DNA of 64,000 nt from Agapanthus africanus (GCA_030015575.1 JASDDO010000004.1:321230654-321294653), one strand, 5' to 3'. Positions 49,606-61,945 are shown, counted from the first letter of the stretch. Program-made: numbers and translations. Notes: generated from the letters alone by a model not told the origin.

Positions 49606-51489
49606 TGTAAGTCGATGTAGTACACCCCAGTACTTATGGGGAGGCGGAATTTTCAAAAACGATCAAGTTTAAACAACGAACATCGACTAACCGCTTGAAT
49701 CGAAGCTAAACAAATAATAACCAAACACATAGCTAAACTAAACTAAAGTGTTAAGGGATTATACCGATCGAAACTAGTCCTTCGTCTTTGTGTCCTCCTT
49801 TGTTCTCCTCGGCCTTCTCTAGGTAGTAGACGATCCACCCGAGAGCGAAACTCCAAGCTAAACCTCTAACTTGAGGTAACTAATCAACTTTGATTGCTAA
49901 TCAAAGATGAAAGGATGATGTAGAGTGTAGGTTATGGATTGTTTAGTCTAACTAATCCTTTGATCTCAACACATGAGGATTAAGGATTAGGGTTTGAAGA
50001 TGAGAGCTTGAGGAGAGAGAATGTGAGATAAGATAATGAGAGAAGAGAGAGAGTGTATCATAATATTATGAAGCATTCTTATTTTTCAATAATGAATAAA
50101 AAGAAATGAATAAGCATGCTTCATGAAATATCTAGTGGTGATTCATTAGCATGAGTCATTAAGCAATAAATGTGCATTAATGAAATGAATGAATCACCAC
50201 CATGACTCACTCTCTTATCCAAAAGAAACCTCCTTAGTCACATCTTCTAGAAGCTTCTCGAGTAATTACGAGAACGCCCCTCCGATCCGTAAAAATACGG
50301 AAAAACTTTAGACTGTAAAAATCCAATAACCGGATACCAGTAACTGGCTTAAACCAAAGCCGACTGGTAAAAACTGTTCGAAAGTCGTACGCGCGTAAAC
50401 GCACGTATGCGTCCGAACCCTTTGTCGCAAAACCATGCAACCTCTATATCGTTTCGCCTGGAGTAGGAAACTCTCTGTGTGGGACTCTAGAGACTCGACT
50501 ACTACGCTGGCAGTGGGTTTAACCACAGACCGCAAGCGGCACTAGCTGTACGTAACGGTCCCCAGGTAGTTGTCGATAAGAAGGCCGATGAGTAAACCCA
50601 TCCGAACTCCTACTGAGTCTGATGTGACAATCTCCATACAGTCCGGTCCGTTCGTCCAAGACTATCGCATATCGGGCCTAGGGGGGCGGCAAGCGTCAGT
50701 CCCCTAATAGCGGTATAAGTCGTGTCGGAGTGAAGCCCATTACACCCTGAGAAACTACTGGAACCTACCAGCAAATCTCGCTTGCCCTGGCCAGGGACTT
50801 TGCGTAATGGCTCTCTGACACAGCACGATATCTACTCCCAATACCGGGAGGGACGAATCCTGTCTAACCGCCACTGCCTCCAAGTGCTCGGGACTGCACC
50901 CAACTGCCACCTGTTTGCACGACTCCTTTGAGCCGTGGTAGGGTAGCAATCTAAGAACAGTGGGACACACTCGAGGCGAAGTAGCAGTGTCAAGTCTGCG
51001 GACTACGCTGTACTCATGTCACCTGGGAACTGTTCACTGACGACTGGTATCAAACCAACCAACAGTTCCCTGTGAGTCCTGTCCGGTGTACCCGTAACCT
51101 AACGAGCACCTGTATACTATCTCCAGTACTACGTACTGACGGCTGTGGGACAGACCATCTCCCCAACTGGGATGAGAAGCGTACACACTAGTCTACTCCG
51201 GAGTATCGATGCTCTGTCTCGATAATCCAACGACCAGGGACCTGAATAAGGATGTGCTTGTAGACTACCCAGCCCCCACTAGTGTGACTGCCATCACAAC
51301 GCTGGTAGACAAGCAAGATCCTAAGAGCTCTATCAATACGTACACTCACATATTAAGATAGAAAAACCAAGTAGCATACTACCATGTTTAGCAAGACTGT
51401 TATATACATGTGAATATCCCAAGCTTCCATTAAGTAATATACAAGCTAGTATGATACAGTAATGGCCTTCTAGGGCATAAACACTAACA
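49606..51489 (-). repeat. B 5' LTR
   Basis: Length 1884 bp, about 99.8 % identical to 41743-43626 by eye. Followed by ATTAA and then the continuing O leader. Confidence 0.97.
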
Positions 51490-51706
51490 ATTAATGTAAA
51501 CCTCGTTTTCCCAGAGGCGTAACCCCGTTGACACTTTTCTAGACACCTACTTGATCAGCTAATTGCAATGTGTAAAACTCTCCCAGGAGTAACTCTTACT
51601 CGTAGTGGGTATCGGGATCCAACTATCTCATAGAAGGTATGCAATCTCATTGCAAATTTCAACTCTTGAAATTCCCGATAATACTTTTGCCCCTAGCGTC
51701 CTGTGA

Positions 51707-51904
51707 CCTTGACGGAGGCCAAACTACCCACAGGGCGCTAGTCAAGTTCAACCCGTCATTTCTTGATCGAATTAAACCCACCCGTACGACCCTTGACGGA
51801 GGCCAAACTACGCCGTACGAATACCCTAATCCAATCGCATCATATGCTGGCAGATAAGCACTAGTTAGCTACCATACACTACGCCTTGACGGAGGCCAAA
51901 CTAC
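51707..51904 (-). repeat. Leader hairpin triplet in O
   Basis: Three copies with cores CCTTGACGGAGGCCAAACTA, spaced 84 and 93 bp. The first is enclosed by CGTCCTGTG and CACAGGGCG, different from CTTATGA/TCATAAG in the other elements but equally complementary. Confidence 0.82.
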
Positions 51905-52417
51905 CGCAGCATGAATACTAAGTAGTACTTATCTGAAATGACGGAGGGCTACACAGGTTTTTTTGAAAACCATGAGCGTAATGAACTTGATATCGTTGTA
52001 GAATCAAAATGAAGTTTCGAAATGGAGTGATTTTGAGGCTTTTCTAGTTTTGCTATAGGGGTCACTCCCGGTGAAGGGATCGTCGGCCCTTTCCTCGTCG
52101 AATGAGGTGCGGGATATATCATATATATCACTGTGCAAAGCAGAAACTATAGAAGCAATCAAAAGTCAAACCGAGTGTGTAGCATCTGCCAGTTATTGCT
52201 AAAGGAGTCACTCTCGGTGAAGGGATCTCGGTCCTTTCCTCATCGAATAAGGTGCAGGGTATATCATATATACCGCTATGCAAAGCAAGAACTGTAGCTA
52301 CCTATTTTGTTTAAAATTAGATTCTAAAACATCTTAGGTTTCTTTTCTTTCATTAATCACATTAATGAAGTCCCATCATTTAAGTCACCTAAACATCACA
52401 GATAAATACGACGTACA

Positions 52418-52517
52418 CTTATGCCATCCGCATTCGCCTGGATGTCCCCTCGTGCACCGTTAGGTTAGGTAACTAACGACAGAGCAGGGCAGGGCTAGTG
52501 CGGATGCAAAACATAAG
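52418..52517 (-). other. Conserved long leader stem-loop in O
   Basis: CTTATG/CATAAG outer and CATCCGCA/TGCGGATG inner arms with GTTAGGTTAGGTAACTAAC in the centre. Confidence 0.7.
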
Positions 52518-54115
52518 TAACGCCTATATAATATATCATATATACTATATACTGTATCTATCACAGAACATCACATGATCACATCACAGATATCGCAGCA
52601 GAAGAAACATATGAAACATTGGATATACTAGGACGTCCGTGTTTTTAATACTAGCCAGTATAAAATACGGATTCCACGGTCGTGATGAATAGCCAATCCC
52701 ACACCCCTAGACCCCTACGAGAGCGGCAAGCAACCCTGCCAATTCTAGGGTTAGGAGACCCGGACTCGACTCCTCGAGATGGTCTCCCACTGGACCCTAG
52801 AACCCGATTACTTGTGCTCCCCTCTTTAGGTCTATCCTAATGCGGAAAAGTAAATAATATACAAAAGGTGACAACTTCCGCAACCTGGAAGTGCCCCAAT
52901 AAAAGAATATTACATACAAGTTTTTACATGAATGAAAATGAAAAACACTCATCTCACATAAAAAAAAACCCCCGGTTATTCAAACACGACGATCCAATAT
53001 AACATATCCAGCAACACAGAACATCACATGTCATCAACGTAAGTAAGTATGCATACCCCAATTGTCGTTGACGTATAGCAACGAAACCGGCGATATTTAC
53101 ATACTACACTTACGGTCACAGAAAAGAAAGTGTAAAACTACAACAGTTGGAATCCGCAACCTCTTTAGACATCGCATGCCTAATCAAATGAAATACTTAG
53201 ACATCACATGCCTAACAATTATAAACCCCGCATTTTAGTCTCATTATCGAAAACTGTTTTCAATATCAAGTGAGACTAAACCGCTAGATTTATAACATTC
53301 ATTCAGTTATCTCATAACTGTTTGTGAATTCCAATTATTGTATCCCATTCCGGATAAATAAAAAATATTAAACTTTCCGATCGAACATTCGAACACCCAA
53401 GTTTTCCCGAAACCGATCAACACATGAAATAAGTTCAAAGACATTCACTTCATGCCTCAGTACCAACGGTCCAGCCGTAGAAGGGTCAAGCTAACGCCTC
53501 ATATGTGGCGCGCCGTACTGCCCCAAACCCTAAGGTTCAAAGGGCAGTTCAAGACGGTCACATAATCGAAGTTAAGGTTTGTTGTCTTCTAGAGGGACCA
53601 TCGCGTTACTTGCACTACTTAGAACGTCATTAAACTACGGAAAAGTCCAACAATTGGAAATTTCCTGGCAGGGGAAAAATTGGGTATTTACATCCGGTCG
53701 AACTTTTTAACATATTCTAAAATATCCGGAAAACCACATAGACAAAGCTTGATAATCCGATCGAATCTACGATTCCCAATGCAACCCCAGAACACTCAAC
53801 TATTGAGTCAAATTAAAAATTCCCATAAAACTCAGCATCATTAAATAGGAATTACTGTGCAAAGGCAAATCCTATCAAGTGGCCGCGGAACCGCCGCAGA
53901 AGCCAGGCTTCTGCCGCGGTTCCGCCGCGCTATAGAGGCTTCATGAGGTAAATTTTGCACCGTAATTTTTAGAATTCCCTGCTGAATTTTTTAAGCATTT
54001 TTAATCTGGAAAAAACCCAGTTTTTAGAAAAAGTCCAGAGAGCGTGAAAAAAATAGGGTTTCGGGTTCGATCGGGTTTCAAACATCGTCTAAGCATCGCC
54101 TAAGGCTCTAGCTAG

Positions 54116-54127
54116 GCTCTGATACCA
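54116..54127 (-). other. O primer-binding site (initiator Met tRNA)
   Basis: The minus strand reads TGGTATCAGAGC one base inside the 5' LTR. Confidence 0.92.
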
Positions 54128-54128
54128 C

Positions 54129-56352
54129 TGTAGGGTTTCTAGGCACGCAAATGAAGTCACACAAGGCATCAACCATGCCAATTTCAAATTTTATGGGTGC
54201 CGAGAAACTCTAATACGGATCGTTAACTAGAATTTTAGGCGAAACAGTAAACTAGTTAACAACTTAACTAAAGAAAAGAAGCTACAACCTTTGTAGATCC
54301 GGTTATCCACTTCCTTAGCTCCACGTAGACGTCTTCTCCTGTCCAAGTCGGATCTTGGACTCTAGCATCGGCTTCATCGGAGAAATGAACGGACTAGTCG
54401 TCGGCTACGATGCCGAAGATGATCTACGTCGAGGTTACACAAGATCAAGCTCCATCTTCACCAAGTTGTGAAACATGTGAAGAAAACACCCTATACTACG
54501 TGGTAAGAGGTAGAGAGTGAAGAAATAGGAGGTGGTTTCACTTTAGAATTGGATTTCTCACACTTTTACTCAAGAAGCCATTGATGGTGGCTAGTTTTCT
54601 TTCTTGAAGATGAAGAAGAAGAAGAAGATAGAATATGATAAGTATTGTTTTAAAAGAAATAAATTGAATACTTATCATCTTCTAACTATGGTTATGTGTA
54701 GAGATTAGACCATAGTTATTTGGAATGGTTAGGGTTAAGCATGAAGACAAAATGGTCACATTGGTCAAACCTTCATGAAGCTTCAACAAGCTTCATGATA
54801 GTATGAAACCATTTTGTATTCTTTTATTTATTTGTTAAAAGAAATGGATAAATAAATAAGTGAATAAATCAAAACCCTAACCATTATCATAACCATGGTA
54901 TAAGTCTTAACACAAAGCCAAAATTCATGCATCATCAAACATGACACAATGTAGTGCACAAAAGTATATCACATATACAACTTGTGAACTACTTGTGAGA
55001 AAATCCATTTAAAGTGAACCAATACTAGTTAATGCAAAGTAATATATCATATATATAATTATACATTAAATCATTAAATCAACACTTGATTCAATGATCC
55101 GGTCATGTCGCACATAACCGACTAGTATACAATGTATCGATTTATCGAATCAATCTTCGATTCGAAAACAAGGTTATATCGCATACAACCAATCGAAACA
55201 TTCATCGCGAGAATGAAATACGGTATCACATACACGCATTATTCTCGGTCCCGCACATATCTCATATGCGCTCCTATTTCGTTTCGCTTGAGCCAGGAAA
55301 CCTCTGTGTAGGACTCTAAAGACTCGTCAATACGCAGGCAGCAGATGATGATCATATCAAGCACCCACAAGCCGCAAGCGGTCTGCTAAACGTAACGGCC
55401 ACCCGGGTATTGAGCGATCAGAAGATCGACGAGCTAGCCCGCTCACACTCCTGTGAATCCAACCAGTAACACTTACCGTACAGTCCGGTCTGTTCGTCTG
55501 ATATGTCGCATATCAAGTCTAGGGGTGGTAAACGTCAGACCCCAGTAACCGATAAGTCGTGCCGATGTGAGGCTCATAATGGGTCGAGAAACTACTGGTA
55601 ACACTTACCAGCAAATCTCTGATCAGCCCTGGCCAGGGACTTCCCTGTTACGGCCAATCGAGCACAGCGTAACATCAACCCCCAATACCGAGAGAGACGA
55701 AACCCCTCCTATCACTCATTGCCTCCATGTGACTCGGGACTGTACCTAAAGACCACCGTTTTGCACGCCCTCATGGACGTGGTAAGGTGGAGATCAAAGC
55801 ACAGTAGGAATCACATAAGACTCTATGACGATCTCGGGTCTACAGACTAACCTGCACAAGTGTCACCTGAGAACTGCCATCTGACGTGAGGTATAATACC
55901 ATCTGGGAGTTCTCGGCGAGTCCGTCCAGTGTACCCAGTCTCCACTGAGCACCCGTATACCATCTCTGATGTCAAACACCAATGGATATGGGATCATCCA
56001 TCGCCCATCTCATGGGTCGAGAAGCGTATACGCTAGTCTACACTGGTATATCGATGCCCCGTCTCGATATACCCATGACTAGGGACCTTGAAGGATGTAC
56101 CTATAGACTACCATGCCCCCACTAGTATGATCTGCATCATAGTCCAGGTAGTCAAGTACACATCCTAAGGGCTTTACCAACATATAACTATAAGACAGTT
56201 TAAAGAGACAAGTGTACATGTTAAGATAAAGAGCAACCAGATAGCATACTATCATATCGAGCAAGAAAGTCATCTCTATATATGTCCAAGCATCCAATAT
56301 AATATACATCATCTGTACAATACTGGCCTCTAGGGCATACATACAACTAACA
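54129..56352 (-). repeat. O 5' LTR
   Basis: Length 2224 bp, partner of 26386-28609. Followed by AAAAC, the counterpart of CAAAC on the other side. Confidence 0.93.
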
Positions 56353-56658
56353 AAAACACACACCACGAAGTAATCATCTGGAGAAGGAGAAAGTGGTTAC
56401 CGCGATGCAGTACCGTAATTAAATACAGGGGCTTGCGTCTGCAGGGAAGAGTGTCCCCACAATCAAAAACCCCTCAACAAAGGGGAATCTGACGACGTCT
56501 GCTATATCGGCCGCATTCGTTTAAACCTTCGATACATAGTGTCATAAATCAACTTGGCATCTTCAGAGATGTGGAAGGATAGCACCAATTAGCATCTGCC
56601 CTCGGAATTCAGGCCCGGATGTCCCAATGTCCCCGTCTTGGTCTTTCGGCGGAGAACA
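56353..56658 (+). repeat. T1 5' LTR, 3' end segment
   Basis: Continues 26385 after removal of O. Taken as the LTR end because AACA at 56655-56658 is followed a few bases later by a primer-site-like motif. The T1 3' LTR is not in the window, so the boundary is inferred. Confidence 0.55.
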
Positions 56659-56663
56659 GATTC

Positions 56664-56682
56664 TGGCATGCCCGGTGGGACC
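56664..56682 (+). other. T1 primer-binding-site-like motif
   Basis: TGGCATGCCCGGTGGGACC is of the type found just inside the 5' LTR of several plant gypsy elements and differs from the initiator-Met site of the other elements here. I cannot name the tRNA with certainty. Confidence 0.5.
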
Positions 56683-56807
56683 TTTTCCTCTTTCCACTCC
56701 ACACTTCGTGAGTCGTGTTCGCGAACGAATCACGGTTTGATATGGTTTCCCTTGGATTCGAGGTACTAAGGTTTGGTTTCTTGCTCCGTGCAGAAAACAG
56801 AAGATCA

Positions 56808-59394
56808 ATGGCTTCCAACTACACCAACTGCAACAATTGCAACAACTCCCGCTCTGTCCTCGCAGGAGGAGTGACTTATGGGCCTCAAGCGGCCTCCCTA
56901 TTTAAGATGCCAGTGGAGCAGGTAACTCAGGCCTCCACTGGGCTATTCTTCGGGACCATCTCCTACCGATGAGCTTCAATGCCCCTGTACCATTGTAAGA
57001 AGCTCAGAAGAAGTCGGGCTTTGATCGGCTTACCGCTACTGCGGCTCCTCTTAACGGGTCGCCCAAACCAAGCGCCTCAGTTTTCAGCAGACAGGACCGA
57101 AGCTCAGATGGGCTCGTGAAGAAGCCCGCAATACCAGAAGGCGTTATCCCGAAGCGGATAGCCATCCCTATTCCGGAAGTCACCAAGCGGCTTCTCCGGC
57201 TAAGGGGTCAGTTTTCACAAGACTGGTCGTTTCAGCTTCTACTCCGGGCGAAGTAACCAAGGCCGTTTCTCCTGCACAAAAATTGGCCTTTTCAAGATTG
57301 GCCATTCCCTCCCAGCGAGCATCTGTCTTTGACAGGATGGCGCCAATAGCAGTTTCTCCTCAAAGCAGGGGGCATGAGGAAGCGCATCCAACAACGGAGG
57401 TGATCTCGGCCGCACGACATGCTCGACGTCGCCACTGGCTCCGATTGAGGAAAGCTGGGGGCAATTCCCCTTCTGGGCTGACTCCGCCAGCTCCAATGGT
57501 GGAAGTTAATGCTGCTGTTCTTACCGGGAATAGCTTTGAACCACTAAGGAGGGTCCGTAAGAACTCTCTGACGGCTGTGCTGAAAATATCTCCTCCACCT
57601 ATGGAGAACGCTACAAAGGAGAAGCTGGAGCAGCCCCCTCAGTGGTTGTCCTCTAAAATTTATAAAGTTTTGCGACAGGTCCAAGACTCCATGGTAGATC
57701 AAGACTACCCCCGCTGATAGGAAAAGATGAAGGTTCGGCAAAAAGAGAACTACCCTGTCAAGCCATAGAAAGCGACAACTATTTGGGTGCCTACTGCAAC
57801 GGCCCCCTCAACTTCGACCGCCCATAAGAGGAGAAAGCCGGAGAAAATTCCCATGTCTGCGACAAATGTCAAGGGCACTGAGCCTAAACACCCCAAGTCT
57901 ATGGGCATGGTGGTGCACACCATCTATATGGCATCCGGAAAAGAGGATAGCCGTATCTCCACAAGTCATCGACCGCTTACGCGATCAGTGACTAAGGCTC
58001 AGGAGCAACAACAACAAAAGCTCCAAGAAATGCTAAAAGCTATGGCCGCACTTACGGGACCGAAAGCAAGCCCGAAGACATCCTCGAAGCAGCGCCGTGA
58101 GCAAGAAACCGATGCCGAATTGCTTCGGAGAATGCTTGAGAAGAAGGACAAAGAGGCCGCGGAACAAACGGCCAATATAAAACAAACGGCCCTTCTATTT
58201 CAGGATATGGTGGGCATGATGATCCAGTCGGACCCTCCGGCTGAAGATCCTCCGATTATCCTCGAAGATGACCGAGTGGTGACGTTTAACCCCCTTCCGG
58301 CTTGTTCAGCAGCCAAAGAGGAGACCATCTCAAAAGCTGCCCTGGATGATTATATAACTCAGCAAATACGGGCTCATCAAGCAAATGAAGCAACTGGCCA
58401 AGTCGTCATATCCAGTCGACAATATCCAGGATGGTATGATCAGATCAAGTATGCGCCAGGATACACGATTCCTATGTTTCACATATACAAGGGGAAAGGC
58501 AATCCCCATCAACATGTCGCTCAGTTCAGGGCTCTTTGCGCCAATACCGGAGGTGACGACAAACTATTGCTTCGCTAGTTCGTCGGTAGCTTGGCGGAAA
58601 CGGCCTTTGAGTGGTATTCGGAGCTTCCCAACGACTCCGTCAAAACCTTTACAGAGATGGAATTCTTGTTCACCCAACGTTTTGCGAGCGTTAGCAAATG
58701 TACCCCAATCACAGCACTGATCAATGCCAGGGTGAAGCCAGACGAAACTTGGGTTCAGTACGCGATACGGTGGCGGAATCTATGGTCAAAATCCGAGCAG
58801 CGCATCGAAGAAACGCTTGCGGTAGGCATGTTCGTGGGTACTCTTAATCCACAGGCGACCATTTCGCAATTCATGATGTTCTTCAAGCCAACTACTTTCC
58901 AGGCCTTGATTGACAAGCTAGCCCAAATGGACCAGATAGGTCATAGACCATCTCCTTCTAACCTGGAATCTCGGAATGAAAAAAGGAAAGGGAAAGCAAC
59001 CTTCATCGCCAATACTCAACAACAGACGAGCAAATTAAATTCGGTTGTTCGCCTAAACAACGTGCGTCCACGCCTATCCCTCGAGGAGAGACTAAGACGT
59101 CCATACTCGTTTCCCCGAGATAAAACGAGGAGACAGTTTGAGCTGGCAGTGCGCAATAGACTCATCTATCTGCTGGATCCAAAACGTCCGTTGCAGCCAG
59201 GCGATATCAACAATCCTAATTACTGCCCTTACCACCAAGCAGTAAGCCATCCAATCAAAGATTGCTTCATCTTCAAAGGCTGGATTGAGGACCAATACCA
59301 ATTGGGCAAATTCGCGCTGTCTGAAAACTGGAAGATGAACCCGCCACAACCACATGATCCGAAAAAGATAGACATGCCGGGGGCAACGTGCTAA
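56808..59394 (+). pseudogene. gag: T1 gag (Ty3/gypsy, Tat-like), broken
   Basis: The first exon-like frame starts MASNYTNCNNCNNSRS at 56808 and stops at 56972. Homology resumes in another frame by 57283 and runs to 59394, with in-frame stops at 57715, 57718, 57766 and 58576. Features: RPLTRSVTKA near 57970, a Gln/Lys-rich coiled region, then the retrotransposon gag core (FEWYSELPNDSVKTFTEMEFLFTQRF, VQYAIRWRNLW) and a C-terminal CPYHQAVSHPIKDCFIFKGWIEDQYQLG motif typical of non-chromovirus plant gypsy gag. No protease or RT follows. The copy cannot make intact Gag. Confidence 0.8.
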
Positions 59395-59710
59395 TTCATA
59401 GAGAAAGCCCCATGGTCCGAAAAGTCCGTAAACTAGAAATTTTCCTCAAATATAGCAACGACGAACTGAGATGTCCTTAAACCAACGACAGACCGAAACG
59501 TCTTTAAATTAATGATGGGCCACTATGTCCTAAAACTGGCTGTTGACCGAGACGTCTATAAACTACTACGGACCACGGCATCCCAAGGCTGACAAAAAAA
59601 AAGGTACGTCCATAAGCAAAATGGGCACAGATGAAAACCCGAAAAGGCTCCGTGAGTAAAAACAGCAGGACTACCGGCGAGTTTTGTTAAAACCCGAAAG
59701 GGTGCAATCT
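59395..59710 (+). other. T1 post-gag spacer with GTCCTTAAAC repeats
   Basis: In place of pol there are several loose copies of a GAxxGTCCTTAAAC unit (59470-59580), also found in the T1 LTR (25950-26130). No gene seen. Confidence 0.6.
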
Positions 59711-60290
59711 CGTTAAAAGACACTTACAAGATCCTCTCGACCCTGTAAGGAAAAACCACCTGCGTGAGATCTTTACGACTCACAAGGAAGAAACACACTT
59801 AGGAATCCTCACGATTCCTAAGGAGAAATTACACTTGCGAGATCCTCACGACTCGTAAGGAGAACCCTCTTATGAGACCCTTACGGCTCATAAGATTCAA
59901 AATCCTTAAACTACAGGGATCTGAACCTGTTCTTAAGCCATCACAATCCCCAGATTGCCCTACAAGCGGTTCAATGCTGACTCTTGTATACAATCCACGG
60001 GTACGAATAAACATTTCCCTAACAGAGTCCCACTAGCGACTAGGGATATGTTCATACAGCGGACGACCCTTGTAAGTCCTCTCGACTTATAAGGAGAAAA
60101 CACTCTTGTAAGATCCTTACGACTTATAAGAGAACACACACTTAGGAATCCTTACGATTCCAAAGGAGAAAACGCACTTACGAGATCCTCACGACTCGTA
60201 GGGAGAAATACCTTCATGAGACCCTTACGGCTCATGAAGTTAAAAGCCTTAGTCGACAAGATCCTAACCTTATTAGCTAAGCCACCTTTG
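59711..60290. repeat. T1 hairpin-repeat array, first block
   Basis: Two copies of a roughly 230-bp supra-unit, each with about five near-palindromes of 24-30 bases joined by short A-rich spacers. Examples: CTTAGGAATC/GATTCCTAAG (59798-59822), CTTGCGAG/CTCGTAAG (59834-59859), CTTATGAG/CTCATAAG (59869-59894), CCTTGTAAG/CTTATAAGG (60068-60094), CTCTTGTAAG/CTTATAAGAG (60103-60132), CTTCATGAG/CTCATGAAG (60212-60239). Loops are conserved (ATCCTCACGA or ACCCTTACGG). Confidence 0.85.
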
Positions 60291-60374
60291 TTCGTCATCG
60301 ACAGAGGCAAATGATGATTCGCTCTTGGCAATATCCCAGTTGTAGCGATGCTAATGCCTAAATCGGTATCAAGT

Positions 60375-60640
60375 TCTAAACTCGTAGCGAAAAGTCAACG
60401 AGCCAAAAAAAATGCATATGAAATAGTCGAAATGGTGGGGCGACTTGCAACGAAATCAGCAAGTAAAAATGTATGCATGCAAAATAGCTGAAATGGTTGA
60501 GCAACTCGCAATAAAAAGCAGCGAGTAAATAAAACAAATAGCCGAAATGATTTGGCATCGCGAAAAATAGCCGAAATGATTGGGCAATCGTGACTTTCGC
60601 GATATAAAAGCTGAAATGATAGAGCATCACGGAAAAAAAA
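60375..60640. repeat. T1 repeats around AATAGCCGAAATGATT
   Basis: Five degenerate units of AATAGCCGAAATGATTGGGC in 260 bases, interleaved with facing arms such as ACTCGC/GCGAGT (near 60505) and CTTGC/GCAAG (near 60445). Confidence 0.65.
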
Positions 60641-60829
60641 CCTTTTGCCCTACAGGCGAGATCACATCGATCCCTGTATACAATCCAGGGGCGCAAACAA
60701 AGAGGGAACTATATCATCCCACCAGGCTCCATCAGAAAAAGAGCCAAGTCTCGATAGCCACATCTACAGCCTGGAGACCCGCAACAGCGTTCCTCCTCAT
60801 TCCAGCAGGAATCAGACGCAACATCATCG

Positions 60830-61945
60830 AGCGGAGTGACAGCAAAATCCCAACTCCATCTCAGCATTCGTCTCGTTACACCAGACGCAATGTCAACAGC
60901 GGCGTTCCTTCGCAGTGCAGCAGGATGCAGATGCAACGTCAACGAAAGACTTCACGGTCGAAACAAAGCGGAGTGATGGCAAAATCCCAGCTCCACCTCA
61001 GTATTCTTCTCGTTGCAGCAGACGCGATATCACCCCAGCGTTCTTCCTCCAACAGGATTCGGACGTGCCAAAACAACGAAGCAAAGGCAATATTCCTAGC
61101 TTCAGGGTCTTGACGGCAACTCATATAAAACCTGAAAGACTATCGGAGATCATCCCACACCAGCGCGGAGTGATCACCATCGCGACATTCGTATCGATAT
61201 AGCAGACGCAATGCCAGTAAACGAAGCAAAGGCAATATTTCTAGCTTCAGGGTCTAGACGGCAACTCATATAAAACCTGAAAGACTATCGGAGATCATCC
61301 CACACCAGCGCGGAGTGGTCACCACCTCGACGTTCGTCTCGATACAGCAGATGCGATGTCACCCCAGCGTTCTTCCTCCAAGAGGATTCAGACGTGCCAA
61401 AACAACGAAGCAAAGGAAATATTCCTAGCTTCAGGGTCTTGACGGCAACTTATATAAAACCTGAAAGACTATCGGAGATCATCCCACACCAGCGCAGAGT
61501 GATCACCACTGCGACATTCGTCTCGATACAACAGGCGCAATGCCAGCAAACGAAGCAAAGGAAATATTCTTAGCTTCAGGGTCTTGATGGCAACTCATAT
61601 AAAACTTGAAAGACTATTGGAGATCATCCCACACCAGCGTGGAGTGGTCACCACCTCGACGTTCATCTCGATACAGCAGACAAGATGTCACCCCAGCGTT
61701 CTTCCTCCAGCAGGGTTCAGTCGTGACAATCAAACAACGGAGCCATGACAAAGTCTTTAGTTCCAAGCCTAGATGGTTCACCAACAACCTAGAAACAACC
61801 GCGGCATTCGTCTCGATACAGTAGATGCAATGCCAGCAAACGAAGCAAAGGCCAAATTCCTAGCTTCAGGGTCTTAACGGCAACCCAAATAAAACTTTAA
61901 AGACTATCGGAGATCATCCCACACCAGCGTGGAGTGGTTATGACT
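60830..61945. repeat. T1 145/184-bp alternating tandem repeats
   Basis: Copies of GCAAAGGCAATATTCCTAGC start at 61081, 61226, 61410, 61555 and 61845, giving spacings of 145, 184, 145 and 290 bp. Each leads into CTGAAAGACTATCGGAGATC and CACACCAGCGCGGAGTG. The longer spacer adds a CCCAGCGTTCTTCCTCC segment. Open frames here (60580-61113, 61606-61824) follow the repeat and show no known motif. Confidence 0.8.

Larger units (their letters stand above)
41743..51489 (-). mobile_element. B: nearly complete Ty1/copia (Angela/BARE-like) element
   Basis: LTRs 41743-43626 and 49606-51489 are both 1884 bp with about three differences, the most recent insertion here. The flanks are ATTAA (41738-41742 and 51490-51494). 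The interior carries primer site, leader, gag-pol and polypurine tract. It lies in the O leader, same orientation. A single nonsense codon in the integrase is the only visible defect. Confidence 0.97.
51490..54115 (-). other. O untranslated leader, main part
   Basis: Holds the hairpin triplet (51707, 51791, 51884; core CCTTGACGGAGGCCAAACTA), a duplicated block (52053-52150 and 52195-52290) shared with A, the long stem-loop (52418-52517) and a GC-rich palindromic stretch (53881-53935, CCGCGGAACCGCCGC). No believable gene is present. Confidence 0.8.
26386..56352 (-). mobile_element. O: Ty1/copia (Angela/BARE-like) element holding insertions A and B
   Basis: LTRs at 26386-28609 and 54129-56352 are both 2224 bp, open on the minus strand TGTTAGTTGTATGCCCTAG and end CCTACA. 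The flanks are CAAAC (26381) and AAAAC (56353), a 5-bp target duplication with one change. Without A and B the element is about 10.3 kb. Its pol gene is open, but the capsid part of gag is absent. It sits in the T1 LTR. Confidence 0.93.

Noticed and set aside
60580-61113. A 177-codon open frame after T1 gag
   Set aside because: It runs through the tandem repeat, has no known motif and is not continuous with gag.
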